Part shown: positions 46,901 to 58,763 of the stretch, piece by piece
Layout of the letters: every line of letters starts with the position of its first letter
Numbering within the stretch: the stretch's first letter is position 1
Source of the DNA: Cucumis sativus
Taxonomy: Eukaryota > Streptophyta > Magnoliopsida > Cucurbitales > Cucurbitaceae
Direction: 5' to 3'
Length of the DNA stretch: 64,000 bases
Assembly: GCF_000004075.3 (NCBI RefSeq)
Contig: NC_026656.2
Span: forward strand, 17,866,607 to 17,930,606
Made by a program: the position numbers and the translations under genes
Notes under the pieces: model-generated
The model's input: the letters and a program-made list of their open reading frames with translations, nothing else
What the model was told of the DNA's origin: nothing
The model's database searches: none

Positions 46901-47895
46901 TCAGGCTTCTGAAGCCACCACCTCTCCGCCATTGATTTTCTCCTTTGCTGTTATCTTTTCATGGTCTCCCTCAAGCTGACTCAAGTTTCCTTTCTCCTTG
47001 ATCAGTTGGATATGGTGGTGCTTGCAGTAAAGTCGCCCCTCATGAGCGATATAGTTTGAAGGGCTGATCGTGCATCCTCCATGGCAGCATTTGAAACAAC
47101 TTTTATGGTATGGAGTTCCATTCACAGTAACCTTGAAACGAAGACCATTTACAGAGTTTGGATTTGCTCGTTCAGTTAATAAATGAAATCCAGGAAGAAG
47201 AAAAGAAAACTTTTGTATACTGTTGTTACCTTTTCTGTAGGATAAACAGTGTTGTCACAACCAAGACATTTATCTCTGGTTCCTCCAAACTTGCTAGCAA
47301 CCTTGTTCGCTGTCGGTCTCTGTTGATGTATTTTCAAGATCAATGGTAGAAATAGAAGAATTACATCGGCTGTAACAAGCTCAAGTATAAGCAAACAGGG
47401 AATTACCTCGCTATCAATTGGTTTCTCTGGTTTTACGATCTTCGGCGTTCCTAAAAACACACAAAAAAGAAATCAAGAAAAAGAAACCAAAATGGATCAG
47501 TTATCAACAGAATGAAAATGAAAAATCTGAGAAATCAGATCCATCCATCCAACAGAACTTATAATTTGTACCTTCAAAGCTTTTGTCAAGACTGCCAGTC
47601 CTCTTAAAAATCTGATCAAAGTGTGGTCTACAGTAAAGCACTCCCTCAAAGGAATTGTAGTTGCTGAGCTGAAAACAGATCAACAACATCAGTTTCAAAG
47701 TTCCATTTCCCTCATCAATCACAAACAAAAAAATAGTGGGGGTGGAACCATTGGTTTCACCTTCAGAGTGCCTTTGCAATGGTGGCATCTGAAACAGGCT
47801 TTGTGGTAGATGCGGTTATCAGCAGTCAGCTTGTCGACAAGATACACGGTTTTTTCACAAGCCATACATTTCTGGGTTGTGCCTGCAAAAGCCAT
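46901..47895 (-). CDS. WLIM1: WLIM1-type LIM-domain protein
   Basis: Five exons: 47761-47895, 47572-47668, 47407-47450, 47230-47319, 46901-47131. They give 198 residues. It has the two-LIM CRP-like layout of plant LIM proteins: LIM1 starts at C10-x2-C13 with H31, C34, C37 and C40 (CFRCHHCKGTLKLSNYNSFE), and LIM2 starts at C110-x2-C113 (CLGCDNTVYPTEK) with HKSCFKC and the diagnostic GGCTISPSNYIAHEG. The linker TPKIVKPEKPI and C-terminal KEKGNLSQLEGD match WLIM1. WLIM proteins bind and bundle actin filaments and also enter the nucleus, and the W group is widely expressed. All zinc ligands are present and all phases agree. Confidence 0.95.
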
Positions 47896-50341
47896 GGCTT
47901 TGGAGTGTTGTTCACTACAAGAACGAAGATCTATTCTTGTCTGTGGAAGAAGTGAGCTTTAATTTAGAAGAATGGAGAGATGAAGCAGAGGATATATAGA
48001 TGATGAATGTCAGTGGGGAAGCAAGCAATGATTTCGTTGGATCTTGGGAGCAGACTCAACAACTTGTTTCTTTGATAAAATGTCTCAACCCGTAGCTGTC
48101 TTGAAATCAAATCACTAAAAAAATTAATTAAAGAGAAAGAAATCTCAAATTGAATCATGAGAGGTACGTGGACAATAACTTTTTAATTAGAAGTCGTTGG
48201 TGATAATTTTAAAAATAAAATACATTCACTTAGTATTGATTATTATTTTGAGAAATGGTTTTGAAACTTTTAATTTAATGTTGATAAATTATTGCATATT
48301 GGTTTATTAATCGTTATAAACTTATATGTTCCCAACTAAAACCTGTTTCTTATTTTTGGGAATAATTTATGCATCGTATAATTTTATTGAAATTATACGT
48401 GGGGGGACCCTACAGACTTGCGTTTTAAGTTATTTTATGGTTCTACTTAAAACAATACTGTACAAATAATAGGCAGAAACAAAATTGTTATATCCATCTC
48501 AAATTGAATTATGAGGAGTAAGCAGACAGCCTAAATTATGGGGAAATTATTATCGCTTACTTACTTGTGTCAAACCCTCTTAGCTAGTACATGCAATTAT
48601 TCATGGCATTCTTTACTTTGTTTCCACGAAGGATAATTCGTAGAAGCTGATTTAATTCTTTGCCTTTTGATTTATGTATGTCATCACAAAAACAATTTTA
48701 AGTTTTTTATAGTTCAACCATTGTGGAGTTGAAAACCAGACCGTATTAGGTTGGGATGGTAATTGGTAAGTTATCCTACTAATGGTGCTTGGATTGACAA
48801 AGCATTCCAAAGTTTTTATATGATACTAATGTTTTTTTTTAGCCAACTAAGAAAGTTGAGAGGCAAGCAAAATTTAGACTAAACGTGTCTGTTTTAACTC
48901 ATTTAAGAAGTACGCATTATAATGTTGATCATTTTATTAGCTAATTTGTGGAATTTAAATCTTAATGTGACGTTTCATCTTATGTTATTTTAGAAAATTT
49001 GTCAAAAAGAAAGGAAAGAAAAGAAAAGAAAGAATAATAATGGAAGAGTGATAAAGAGGAGAGGTTGAAGCTCTGTTTTTCCTTGAAAAAACAGAAAGAA
49101 AGAATGAAGAAGATGGGATTTGCTGTAAAGGAAAGAAGAAAACGAGAGGGACCATAAGTTTGAAAAAGAAACACTTTTAGTTACCTAATGGCTCAGATTC
49201 AGCAGGTGGCCTGCCTGCCTCCCAACTTCGAAAAGCTTATTTTCTCCATCATTACAGCGACACCTTTCTTCATTTGTAAGGCTCAATTCACCATTAAAAG
49301 AATATCACAAACCATTTACGACCCATCATCCTCCTATCAAATATAATACTCCAAAATAATTCAATTCCATAGCTAATAATAATGTTACAGACAGCTCACC
49401 TAGTCTCCTGAAATACTTTACTTCATCTTCACCTACATTTTGTAAGTTTTTGTTTATGTACCTGATAACAGAACGCACATGTTAACGCTGAAAGTGTTGA
49501 TTCTAGGAATATTTACTATCCAAAGTAACCATCTTTGTTCGAATTAATCATGATTTGATGTGGTACTTGTTCGATCAACTGGTCGGTTCAGTCAGTATCT
49601 TCTTTTATAGTTCATCTCTGTTATGATTGAAGAAACTAAGCATAAAACTCAATAGAATCTCTCTCAAGTTAGAAGAAAAGGAGGGTAGGTCAGTTGGGCT
49701 CTTACTCATTTCAACTCATATTAAGGCAACTGCTTGATTCCACAATAGTGTAAGTCAAGAACTAAGGATATTAAGTATATTGAGTAGCCACCTTCACATA
49801 ATCCGAACTAACCACGGTTTACTTTTTTGCCTCCTATGGCAACCCACTTAAGTCATAGTTGTTGTCCAGTTGCATTTTATCATAACGATCTATTAATTAT
49901 AATTGACGTATCATATCATAACATTACCTGCTAGATGCACCAAAAAAGGAGCAGATGATTGATAAGGTTTTGCATCCAAAAGCAAAACAGACTATAAAAA
50001 GGAAAGAATATGATCTCATACCGAAAGTTTTTATATACCTCCTCTCTGATAAATATGTTAGCTCCAGCCGGTTTCTTAAGCATTTATACAAAACTTTCAG
50101 AGGCCAATAGATTATATATGTGGGCCTGTGGGAGAGCAAAAAACATATTAGGACATAGATGATGCAATACAGCATCCAGCAATATAAGGAGGAGGCATCA
50201 AGTTGTAGAATTTTGCGTGAGGAACAGAAGGATGGTCGTCACAATTTGCAGAAGACTATTTGCGCTTATAAAAGGAGCTGCAAATAATGCCGGAAGCAAG
50301 CTTCAAGCTTTCACTGAGGCATCATGCCGAGTCAATTTCTC
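47896..50341. other. WLIM1 promoter region and intergenic DNA
   Basis: WLIM1 leader and promoter lie at the left. An AG-rich stretch of GAAAGAAAAG type at about 49005-49035 is a simple repeat. Moderately complex sequence at 49380-50300 carries no domain-bearing frame; part of it is the 3' untranslated region of the AKAP17A-like gene. No gene or element could be supported. Confidence 0.45.
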
Positions 50342-52525
50342 CTATTCCTGCAAGATTGATTCAAAATCAACATTCACCAGACCATAATAATTCCGCAGAA
50401 CCATGCTACCAATTTCATGAATATACTAATATTGATAAAGAACAATAAGAAAACAAACCACAGTTTTATCCAACTATCATAATCTATCATAATTTCTTTC
50501 ATATGGGTTCATTAGCTGAGCGTGATTGCTAACCTTGAACCTCTTGCGCCGTGAATCATCAGGAATGGAGCCTGAATATCTTTGTCGTCTTAAGGCCTCA
50601 TTTTTAAATTGCCCTGCAGCCATTTCCTGCATTCTGCTGCCATTAACTGATGTTTGATTTCTTGAGTATTGGGTAAAACCATCCTTGTCCCAGGTGACCT
50701 CGTAATCAGCCCAGAGACGAGATCCTTGCTGCAGTGGGCAATTTGAGTTATCGTTAACATCTTGATCTTACCATCATACTTGCTTACACTCTACCTAGGC
50801 CATTTTTAAATGTATCAGGATACAAATTATCATCTTATTATATTACAACCGTGGGTGAGTTGTGATTTGTCCTTTTACATTGGTGACATTTCAATTTTAT
50901 GGCTACCTGCCAAAAATATTAGAGGCAAGATGCTTCAGTGCTGAAGATAAAATTAGCCAAGCAACTCCAAACAACTTGATTACAAAATAGATCCTTTATA
51001 GAGAGGTAAATTCAAACCTTCTGCAATGAACGACCAGACAGCACCTTTAGAGCATTATAGAAATCCCTGTGTTTCTCAAACTGAACTGTTATTTTACAGT
51101 GTAAACCTGAAATTATGTCTTCTCCATCCTCATTGCCATCCTTGCCAAAATCATCGTCCACGGCGATATTTAGATTCCTGAGAGTGTGTATTTTAGGAAA
51201 AAACATGCTGATGATGAATCAAAATAGAACTCTACATAAAGAACCATACATAGCAAAAATGCACGTCATTATTTTTGTTAAATCACAAAATGACCTAAAA
51301 GAATCACCCAAAACTTTAAATCGATGAATGAAGGTAAATTTAATATTATATCACACTCCCCACATTTTCAACGAGTGAAAATCAATATTAATTGAGGAGG
51401 AAATAAAATTGCATGGTGGGTTTGAATACAGGATCAACAACCCTAGTACTATGTTAAATCACCAATTTACATAAAAGTTTAAGCAAATGGATGAAGGTAA
51501 ATTTAATATTATATCATGTAACAACTTTATAAGGTGCAATATATTCCTCAATTCACACCAATGTGCAGAAGATCAAGGTAGAAAACCCACTCAGATCCTA
51601 CAGTAAACCAAATATACAATGAACTAGCCATATAAATTGAGCTTGCATCAATTTGGAAGACCACAAAAAAGGAAGATGAAGCTAATGATCAAACCAAACT
51701 TGACAGGCAAAATAAACAGAGAAAAACATTGCAGAAGAAATTAGTTTAGGCTTAAATATAGACAAAACCTTATGCTTCCAAATGTAGAAAAAATGGTATG
51801 TGTGACCAACATAGATGGCTTAGACGAAACCCAAGGTTCGGCAAACCACCTTGATGGTGCTCCTCTCAAGGTAATGGTATCAGGTCCTTGGCTTCCACTT
51901 CTCGAATATCCTAAGGCAAAGTCAGGACAATTACAGACCAGAGCTTACTGCGGCACGGCCTAAATACCATTAAAATTTAGAAAGACGAGGAGATTGGCTT
52001 ACCCTGATTCCCAAATGCGTAAAACTCCTCCCAATTTTTCTTCATTTCCTCAAAATTATCAGATTCCGGTATAACAACAATGAGTTTGAATTTGAAACCC
52101 TCAAGATTCAGCTCAATCCCATCCAATTTCTCAACCAGAAGTCGCCTCCAATCCAAAAACTTCTTCTCCAATGCAGAGACTTCCTCTTCTTCTTCCTCAT
52201 ATCTCTTGTTAGCAGTCTTCATAAAGGCAAGATCTCGCACGAAGAGAGTACCGCGAGCAAGTGGGTCTCCAGACTTCCGTGTCTTAAGCTGTTTAATACG
52301 TTTGATCACCAAATCCTCCTCAGGGACTATGACCGGAACTGAAAGAGAAGACTTGAGAAAGTCAATGAGAGCTCGCTTCAACTTCCACTCATCAAGAGAT
52401 TTAGTCACTGAAGGGGTTGAAGGATAGACTGTGAAATTGAATTTGAGACGCTGTACAAGCTTCAGACCACTCTCCATTTCTAAGGATTCTGTAGGAGGTA
52501 GCGACTCCAAAGGTTTGATTGTCAT
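50342..52525 (-). CDS. AKAP17A: AKAP17A/XE7-like RNA-binding protein
   Basis: Five exons: 52003-52525, 51769-51910, 51018-51177, 50534-50728, 50342-50347. They give 341 residues. The central block GPDTITLRGAPSRWFAEPWV and the following FGSIRNLNIAVDDD align well with human AKAP17A (PDTIHLEGLPCKWFA and FGEIRNVDIP), an SR-associated splicing factor and PKA anchor. The segment EKHRDFYNALKVLSGRSLQ is the end of the RRM-like fold. The N-terminal half (LDEWKLKRALIDFLKSS, FVRDLAFMKTANKRYEEEEE) corresponds to the vertebrate N-terminus. The long Arg/Glu-rich C-terminus of the animal protein is missing; the protein ends SRRKRFKE. The last coding exon holds only one codon plus the stop. A splicing role is inferred from the family. 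A telo-box lies just upstream. Confidence 0.86.
51328..51516. repeat. Intronic repeat bounded by 26-bp direct repeats
   Basis: In the intron between exons 2 and 3 of the AKAP17A-like gene. A 26-base word beginning ATGAAGGTAAATTTAATATT occurs at 51328-51353 and again at 51491-51516, enclosing 137 bp with CACTCCCCACATTTTC and CTATGTTAAATCACC. This resembles a dispersed plant repeat whose own ends carry the TTAATATTATATCA word. It may be an element with target duplication or a partial tandem duplication. Confidence 0.55.
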
Positions 52526-53153
52526 TCTCGAACCTATCTCTGTCGCTCCTCACTACACTGTCCCTGTTACTAAATTAGGGTTTCGCTTAGCTCCTCCACG
52601 AAACGAACGAACGACGAGAACAACGATAAGCATACGCGACGGCGTTAGTGGTTAGCGCCTTTTTTAGCGAAAGAGTCTATTTTATTTGTTAATTCTCAAA
52701 ATACATTATTTCTGTTTCTAAATTTTTAGAATGTTAATATAAAAGGCTTTTTTATTAGGAAAAAAAAAAGCTGGCATTTAAGGAATATTGTAATTCAAAA
52801 TACAAATTTTTATTAATCTAAAAAAGAATTTGATATGAAAACTTAGATATTTACATATTCTTTTTTTAAAAAAAATTAAAATTTTCAAAATTTAGAAAAG
52901 AAGAAAAAAAATCCAAAATTAAACCACCTTGGATTAACCAAAATCAAATTAGATAAAGACAATAAAATAGAAGTGTAAGCTTGAAAAGAAAAAGCGCATA
53001 ATTAGACAACGGTGTCAGATAAGGTTGAGTGTTGTACACTCAATCCTAACCGTCCAACATAATTTTCGAATTAAAAGAAAAATCTATATTCATAGTGGAA
53101 AATACCAATTGAAGATCTTCGTCGGGGAAACAACTGCAACTCCAAGTAAATCG
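52526..53153. promoter_or_regulatory. Divergent promoter AKAP17A-like / SVIP-like
   Basis: 628 bp separate the two start codons. A telo-box (minus-strand AAACCCTAA, plus-strand 52575-52583) lies 50-58 bp upstream of the AKAP17A-like ATG. Such boxes are common near transcription starts of plant housekeeping and translation genes. The middle (52680-52990) is very AT-rich. No other element is claimed. Confidence 0.5.
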
Positions 53154-54341
53154 ATGGGGCAATGCGTGAGTTGTTTAGACGTAGGTCAAAAGCAACAGAG
53201 AAAAGAAGAAGAACGATTGGCTTCCGTCGAAGCTCGTGCCAAAGCTGCTGAAGCCGCTCAGAGAAGGTTTTTTTTCCTTTTTCCTTTACCTTTAACTTTC
53301 ATTCCCAAATGTCTGTTCATCATGCTTCTTCTTTTTCAATCACAACGCCTTTTCATTTCTATTGGGGATTTCGTTGATCGTTTTGCCTTTTCAGTCGGTC
53401 CCCACAATTCCATTTTTGTCTGTGAACGTGAATTGTTTGGGATGTAACAATTCTGCAGGGGAATGAATTCTGTTTGAAAAATAATCGCACAACAGCTTGT
53501 TTGATTAGGGTTTTGTAGTTTGTCTACAAATTCCTTATAAATCTGTTGTTTTGAAAGTGTGATTTTATTTAGTAGTATGTAAAATTTAGCTTCTGTTAGA
53601 AACATGCCTGTTATCAAACTGATCTATAGTCTAGATCAGTTTAGTTTTATAAGCCTTCTTTTTCCAACAAAATTCGTAGTGCCGTAAAGGCTAAATAAGA
53701 AGTAAGCAAGAAAAGAGAAACTAGGAGTGCTCTAATTTGAGCTGATTGGATTGCTTCCACTAATTTTCACCTTATTAATGCCATTTGGTTTAAGTTGATT
53801 GCTTATTCATACCAAGGATGTGACTTGATAATGTATTGGCTACCAATTTTAGATTGAAATGGGAATTTCAAGTTAGGAACTTTGATGGGAATTATCCATG
53901 TGTTTTACACTTCTTTTAGATAAGAGATCCATGTGTTTTATACTGAAAGTGATATAAATATTTGCAGGCAAGAAGAGTTTGAAAAATCTGCTGCAGGAAG
54001 GGCTGCACGTGCTCAGTTGGCAGCAAATGCAAAGCAATCTGCTACCGCTAACAAGGGCGAACCAGTTCTTAAGGTCAGTAAATTTTAGCAGTTATTTTTC
54101 TTGTTTGTTAATTGATGTAAATTATATGGTAAGTTATAATTTTTTTCTTTATTGTTTGGGTGAGGGTGATGTATAGCTTAACCAACCCCATTACACGTTC
54201 ACTCGTAGAAGATCTTTCACTTTTAGACACAATTTATTAGAGCATTTCACTGCTAGGCGTTGTTCGCTAGCAGTCGTTAATATAGCAAGCGATTTTAAAT
54301 CTTCCTTCTTGTTTTTATGGATGCAGTGGAGTATGGGGTGA
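53154..54341 (+). CDS. SVIP-like small protein (p97/CDC48-interacting family)
   Basis: Three exons, 53154-53266, 53968-54073 and 54327-54341, GT-AG with matching phases, giving 77 residues. The N-terminus MGQCVSC has Gly2 for N-myristoylation and Cys4/Cys7 for palmitoylation. A charged helix follows (KEEERLASVEARAKAAEAAQ, then RQEEFEKSAAGRAARAQL), and the end is EPVLKWSMG. This parallels human SVIP: MGLCFPC start, an EEKRAKLAEAAERRQ helix that is the VCP-interacting motif, and an LRWTVS end. SVIP sits on membranes and restrains p97/CDC48 in ER-associated degradation; the same role in plants is inference. The last exon codes only WSMG and stop. It is too short and split to appear as one open frame. 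Confidence 0.8.
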
Positions 54342-56055
54342 GGTCGTGCTCTATTGTCAGCTTCCACTTCTTTTTCACTGTAAGTGAAATTTCTAATCTG
54401 CTAAAGTTTAGTAAGCTCTTCTGCACATTATGTTTATCACTGTGAGATTAGTGAAGTTCTGTAATAATAAGATCTTTTCATTTTATCTCACATACCTGAT
54501 TTCTAGGTAGCATTATAATAATATCTTCATGTATTGTTCCTATTTTCCCTTGCATTGCAATGTGATAAATCTTGTTCTATTCACTACTAAGAAGCAAATT
54601 TCAATTGTGCAGTATGTTAATAAAAGGAAAGGATTGTATATTTATCCGCATTCCTTGGCTCCGCTCATGCCTGGCTACTTGTCTATATTCCCAAGTCCAA
54701 GGCAGAATTCATTGAATGGAGCTGCAGTCTTGTATTTGTTATACATGAATCAAGGAAACAATAAGTGTGCGAACTTTTATTTTTTAACAATGCTTGTCCG
54801 TGTAAATTTTACCCTTAACTTGTTATGTCTCAGTCTCAACTTACAGTTCATCCATATTCAATTACTGTACAGACACTTCCCTGCACCAACTCCATGTTTG
54901 GCTCTGTTGACAAAACTGCCCAATGATATTTGCTAAGACATGCCACTGTACTTAACTTTGACATACAAATAAAATGTCGATTCTTTCTTTTTAAAGCAAT
55001 TATTTAGCATGTTGCTGCAATAATACTCTATATTGTGGCAGAGAATATGTCAAGTAGAAATGCTTTCACTGTTGTTTTAGATATTTTCTGTTTAAATTTG
55101 GTCGAGTTTCTTTGGATATGTCAAATATATTTTAATTGGAAGAGTTAGTTCATTGGTGGTTCAAAATCCTGCAACCATACCAAGTGCCAACCAAGGATCA
55201 GCAGGCTACAAGATCATTGGCAGTCATTATGGTTCTTGACTATGAATGAAGTCAATTGGCCTGTGATGTTTATTTGACAAATTAGGGAGACTTGCCTGAT
55301 GAACAGTCGTTGCCAGTCATTTTGGTTCTTGACTCTCATGGTTTAACTTTAAGCATCACAGATCCACACCCAGCAACTACCATCTTTTGGTTTGCTTCAC
55401 AAACATGGCTTCGGGCCTTAGGCAATTTTCATACAACTTTGAGTACTATAATCATGTTCTTAGTTTTACTGGATGGAGCACAACAGATCTTAAAATTCTG
55501 CAATAATGTCACAATTACTGTAAAAAAAGAATTAAAAAAAAATCTTCATCTAAAGAGTTTTAGAAGTTTGGCGCATGGGATTGCAGTTATTCTTTTATTT
55601 TATTTTTGTATATTTTCATATTACTAATGAAGGACTTGCATACGCCTCTAAGATAATACACATTTTCATACTTCTTTTGATCCTCTTTTCTGGCCATGAA
55701 TAAAGTCTTAACCTTATTTTGAAGCGGGGAAAGAGATGAAGTTGAATTGTTGATGATAAGAAGAAAATACTGCAAAAAATATGCTATTTACTTAATACAC
55801 TACTAAATCCTTGATTCGCTACACAAAATTAGATGAGTAGAACTTGCAGAATTTGAAACCATACGTCTACCCTGAAATCTTGCTCAGCGTTGGTCCAAAA
55901 TTCCTTCAGCTTTGAACAGATGGTGAGAGGTCAAGGAAAAGAACGTAGATGGAAAGAAGATTGGTGGAATTATGGTGGCGGCACAACCAATGAAAAAATT
56001 GAACTTCCACATCTGCTCAACTTACTAAGCTCCAAAGGGAACAACAAATATTCTT
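54342..56055. other. Intergenic DNA
   Basis: The 3' untranslated region of the SVIP-like gene is at the left and that of NPGR1 at the right. Two imperfect copies of GCAGTCATTATGGTTCTTGAC lie about 100 bp apart (near 55218 and 55313). Frames of up to 135 codons (54529-54936, 55292-55627) have no domain or plant-like composition and are not called. Confidence 0.45.
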
Positions 56056-58763
56056 CTATACGAAACTCTGAGGTGGAGCCGATAGTTGGAGTTCATGTGC
56101 AGCTTGAAAAAAATCTGCAGCTTGTAGCAAAAGACCTTCCATTTTGGAAAGCATTCCAAGGTTGAGCCATGCTTCGTGGCTTGTAGGATCCAATCTTACA
56201 GCATTCATCAACAAGCTGCGCGCAATTGGAAGTGATTGGTTACCACATTTCATCAATACTTCTGCTGTTGATATGATACTTGGAATATAATCGGGATCAA
56301 TCGATAGAGCGACAGAGAATGAAACAAGGGCTTCCTTGTGTAATGATCGAGCTTCAAAATACTTGCCTGCAATGGGTTCGGTTGAGTTCAACTTAAGTGA
56401 ATAACTACTATATAATATATGGACATGAATATTTTCCTTGGCAACCTTGCCAACCATTTCATACTAAAAGACACAATAAAGATGATTAAAAAATAGTTCC
56501 ACCTGTTGTATGCCAACCTCTGGGGCAATGAAAATCTAATGACTTGGCTTTGTTCAGACAGATTTCTGCATCCGCCCATGAAGCAAGTTTTGAATATATG
56601 GCAGCCAAATCCTGCCAGGCTGCCCGTTCCAAGTTACGTTCTGCCACTGCCTGCAAAAGGAAGATTTTAAAAGCTGTTGATCTGTTCCTGATGTGGAAAA
56701 GGGTCATGTGGCTATCTGTATCAATGGAGTAAAAACAAGCATAATATAGAAACAATTTAGAGGGGGGAAAACCTCCAGTTCCAAGTCCTTGGATTGGTCA
56801 AAGTTCTTAGTCCGAAGCTGATGTTCATCTCGTGCTTGAATTAGTGCTAGCAAGATTCTGTAGGTTTCTATTGCTTGCTTCGGCTGTTCCTGAGCAATTT
56901 TGAGGACAGCTTTCAATCGAAGAAAATCTAATTGGTCCATCCTATCAGCTTCATCCAAAGCAAAATCAACTATGGTTTCGGCATCCATGAGTCGTTTCTC
57001 AGCTGAAAGTATGAGGGTCAACAACTTCCAACCTCTTCCAGAGCCATCAGCCACCATATTTGAGTACGCCATTGCACTGTAGAAGGCAACATCAAGATTT
57101 CTCTGCACAGCATTTTCCAAGCTAATGTTAAACATTACTTCTGGATCATGCCTTCTACTGAGAGAAGAAATTCGTAGAGAGTTCAATGATTCTTTTTGGA
57201 AAAGAGTTCTTTCAGAGTCTGACACAGACGCTCTAGCTGCATTCCCATAGCAAATACCTAAATATTTGTGGGCTTCGGGGTTGAAATGTTTACTTTGTTC
57301 ACTGGCCATATTCATCATTATATGAGCAAATTTAATTCCATCGCGTGCATATTTTGTATCCTCTGAACACAATTTTGCAAGTAACAGAAAAGAATGAAAA
57401 TGGGGCTTGTGATTTACTTCAGAGGAACCGCAAACTTTTGTTAGAAGGTTCAGAGCTGCTTCATTTTGTTCTGCTGCATTGTAACATAGGGCAAGAAAGT
57501 ACCACCTTTCAGCTCGACTATATATTCCAGGAAGGATCCGCTCCACATGCTCAGCGAGTAGTTCAAATTGTCTTGTGATAGAAAGTGCATAAGTCAGATG
57601 ATTCATAATCTCTGGGTCCCAGTTTATTTCCTGCATCGCCACTTTCCTCACGAGTATCAGTAGCAGAAGGATTGCTTCTTCTACATTGTTTTTAGGTGTT
57701 CTTGGGCCAAATACATGAAATTTAAGGGGAAGGCTTGCTTCAACACCTCCATAGAGTAATGTCCCAGCCAATTCTTTCTGTATGGCAGCCAACTTGTTTG
57801 GATCTAGATTCCATGGTTTAACAAGGACTCGGCGATAGGCATTTATGGCCTCATCAAGACACCCTCCATTAGTCCACAGAGTAGGCAGTAATTCCAAAGC
57901 TCTGTGAAACATTTCCTGCAATTTGCAGTCTTCACCAATGCACTCGGGCATTCCATTAGGCAGAGCTGATTCCACCGTGTCAAGAATTATCCTGCACTCT
58001 TTTGCAGACTCTGATGAACAAGAAATATTATGATCAACAGCATAGTCAAACTGATAAATAAGATACACTTTAGTATCTAGTACATTGTTCCTCTGGCTAA
58101 CCAATCGTAACATAATGCTGTTACACAATGTTGTCCTAAACCCTATATCCTATAAAACTATATATTAAGAAAATGTACAAGAGAAATTTACCTATATATC
58201 TGCCAAGTTCTTCCAGCGATTTTGCCTTGAGTAAAATTGCTTCAAGTAGTAGGCTAACGGAATGCATGGACATTACACCACTAGGGGGGGCGGTACTGTC
58301 ACCTTTAGGACGAGGTTTTTCCTCCCTTGTCTTTTCAGTAATTGCCTTAACCATTCTTGGCGTCAAAGATTTAATGTCTATACCTTGAAAAACCTGTAGA
58401 GCAGCATCAAAATTTCCCCTTTGATATTCAAGCCTCCCCAGTAAAGCTCGGGCTTCCTAATTAAAAAAGTGGATAGAGTCGTTATCTTATAAGATGATGA
58501 GATGAATCCAGAAAATCAAGAAAAATATGAGTTATTTGGTCAAGGAGATTTGAAAAGATAAATGAAAGTACCTCGTAGTTTAATGAGAGGGCTTCTCTTA
58601 AAGTGGATTCAACTTCATCTACTTGAGAATCTTCAAATTTTAAATCCCAGTCTCCAGTTCTCGAGGAAAGGCAACTGGCCGAGAAATCTCTCGTCGCAAG
58701 TGACTCTGGGGACTGCGGTGGCTCTTCAAACTTGAATTGCTCTCCTGAACAAGCGCACAGCAT
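56056..58763 (-). CDS. NPGR1: NPGR1-type calmodulin-binding TPR protein
   Basis: Five exons: 58572-58763, 58192-58456, 56773-58010, 56503-56650, 56056-56366. They give 717 residues (NPG1 family about 700). The start MLCACSGEQFKFEEPPQSPE is characteristic. Then come ALLGRLEYQRGNFDAALQVF (first TPR, about 66-90), SVSLLLEAILLKAKSLEELG, a long middle with further TPR helices (RAERWYFLALCYNAAEQNEA, HKYLGICYGNAA), and C-terminal TPRs (AAWQDLAAIYSKLASWADAE, EARSLHKEALVSFSVALSID, HEAWLNLGMLSKMEG). NPG1 and its relatives bind calmodulin; NPG1 is required for pollen germination, while NPGR1 and NPGR2 are expressed more widely. They are also reported in a complex that recruits a PI4-kinase to the plasma membrane. 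All phases agree and no break is seen. Confidence 0.93.

Noticed and set aside
54529-54936. 135-codon frame downstream of the SVIP-like gene
   Set aside because: Low-complexity composition without domain. It is in the sense 3' flank and most likely non-coding.
55292-55627. 111-codon frame
   Set aside because: No recognisable motif, and the Lys-rich then hydrophobic tail reflects poly-A and poly-T tracts.
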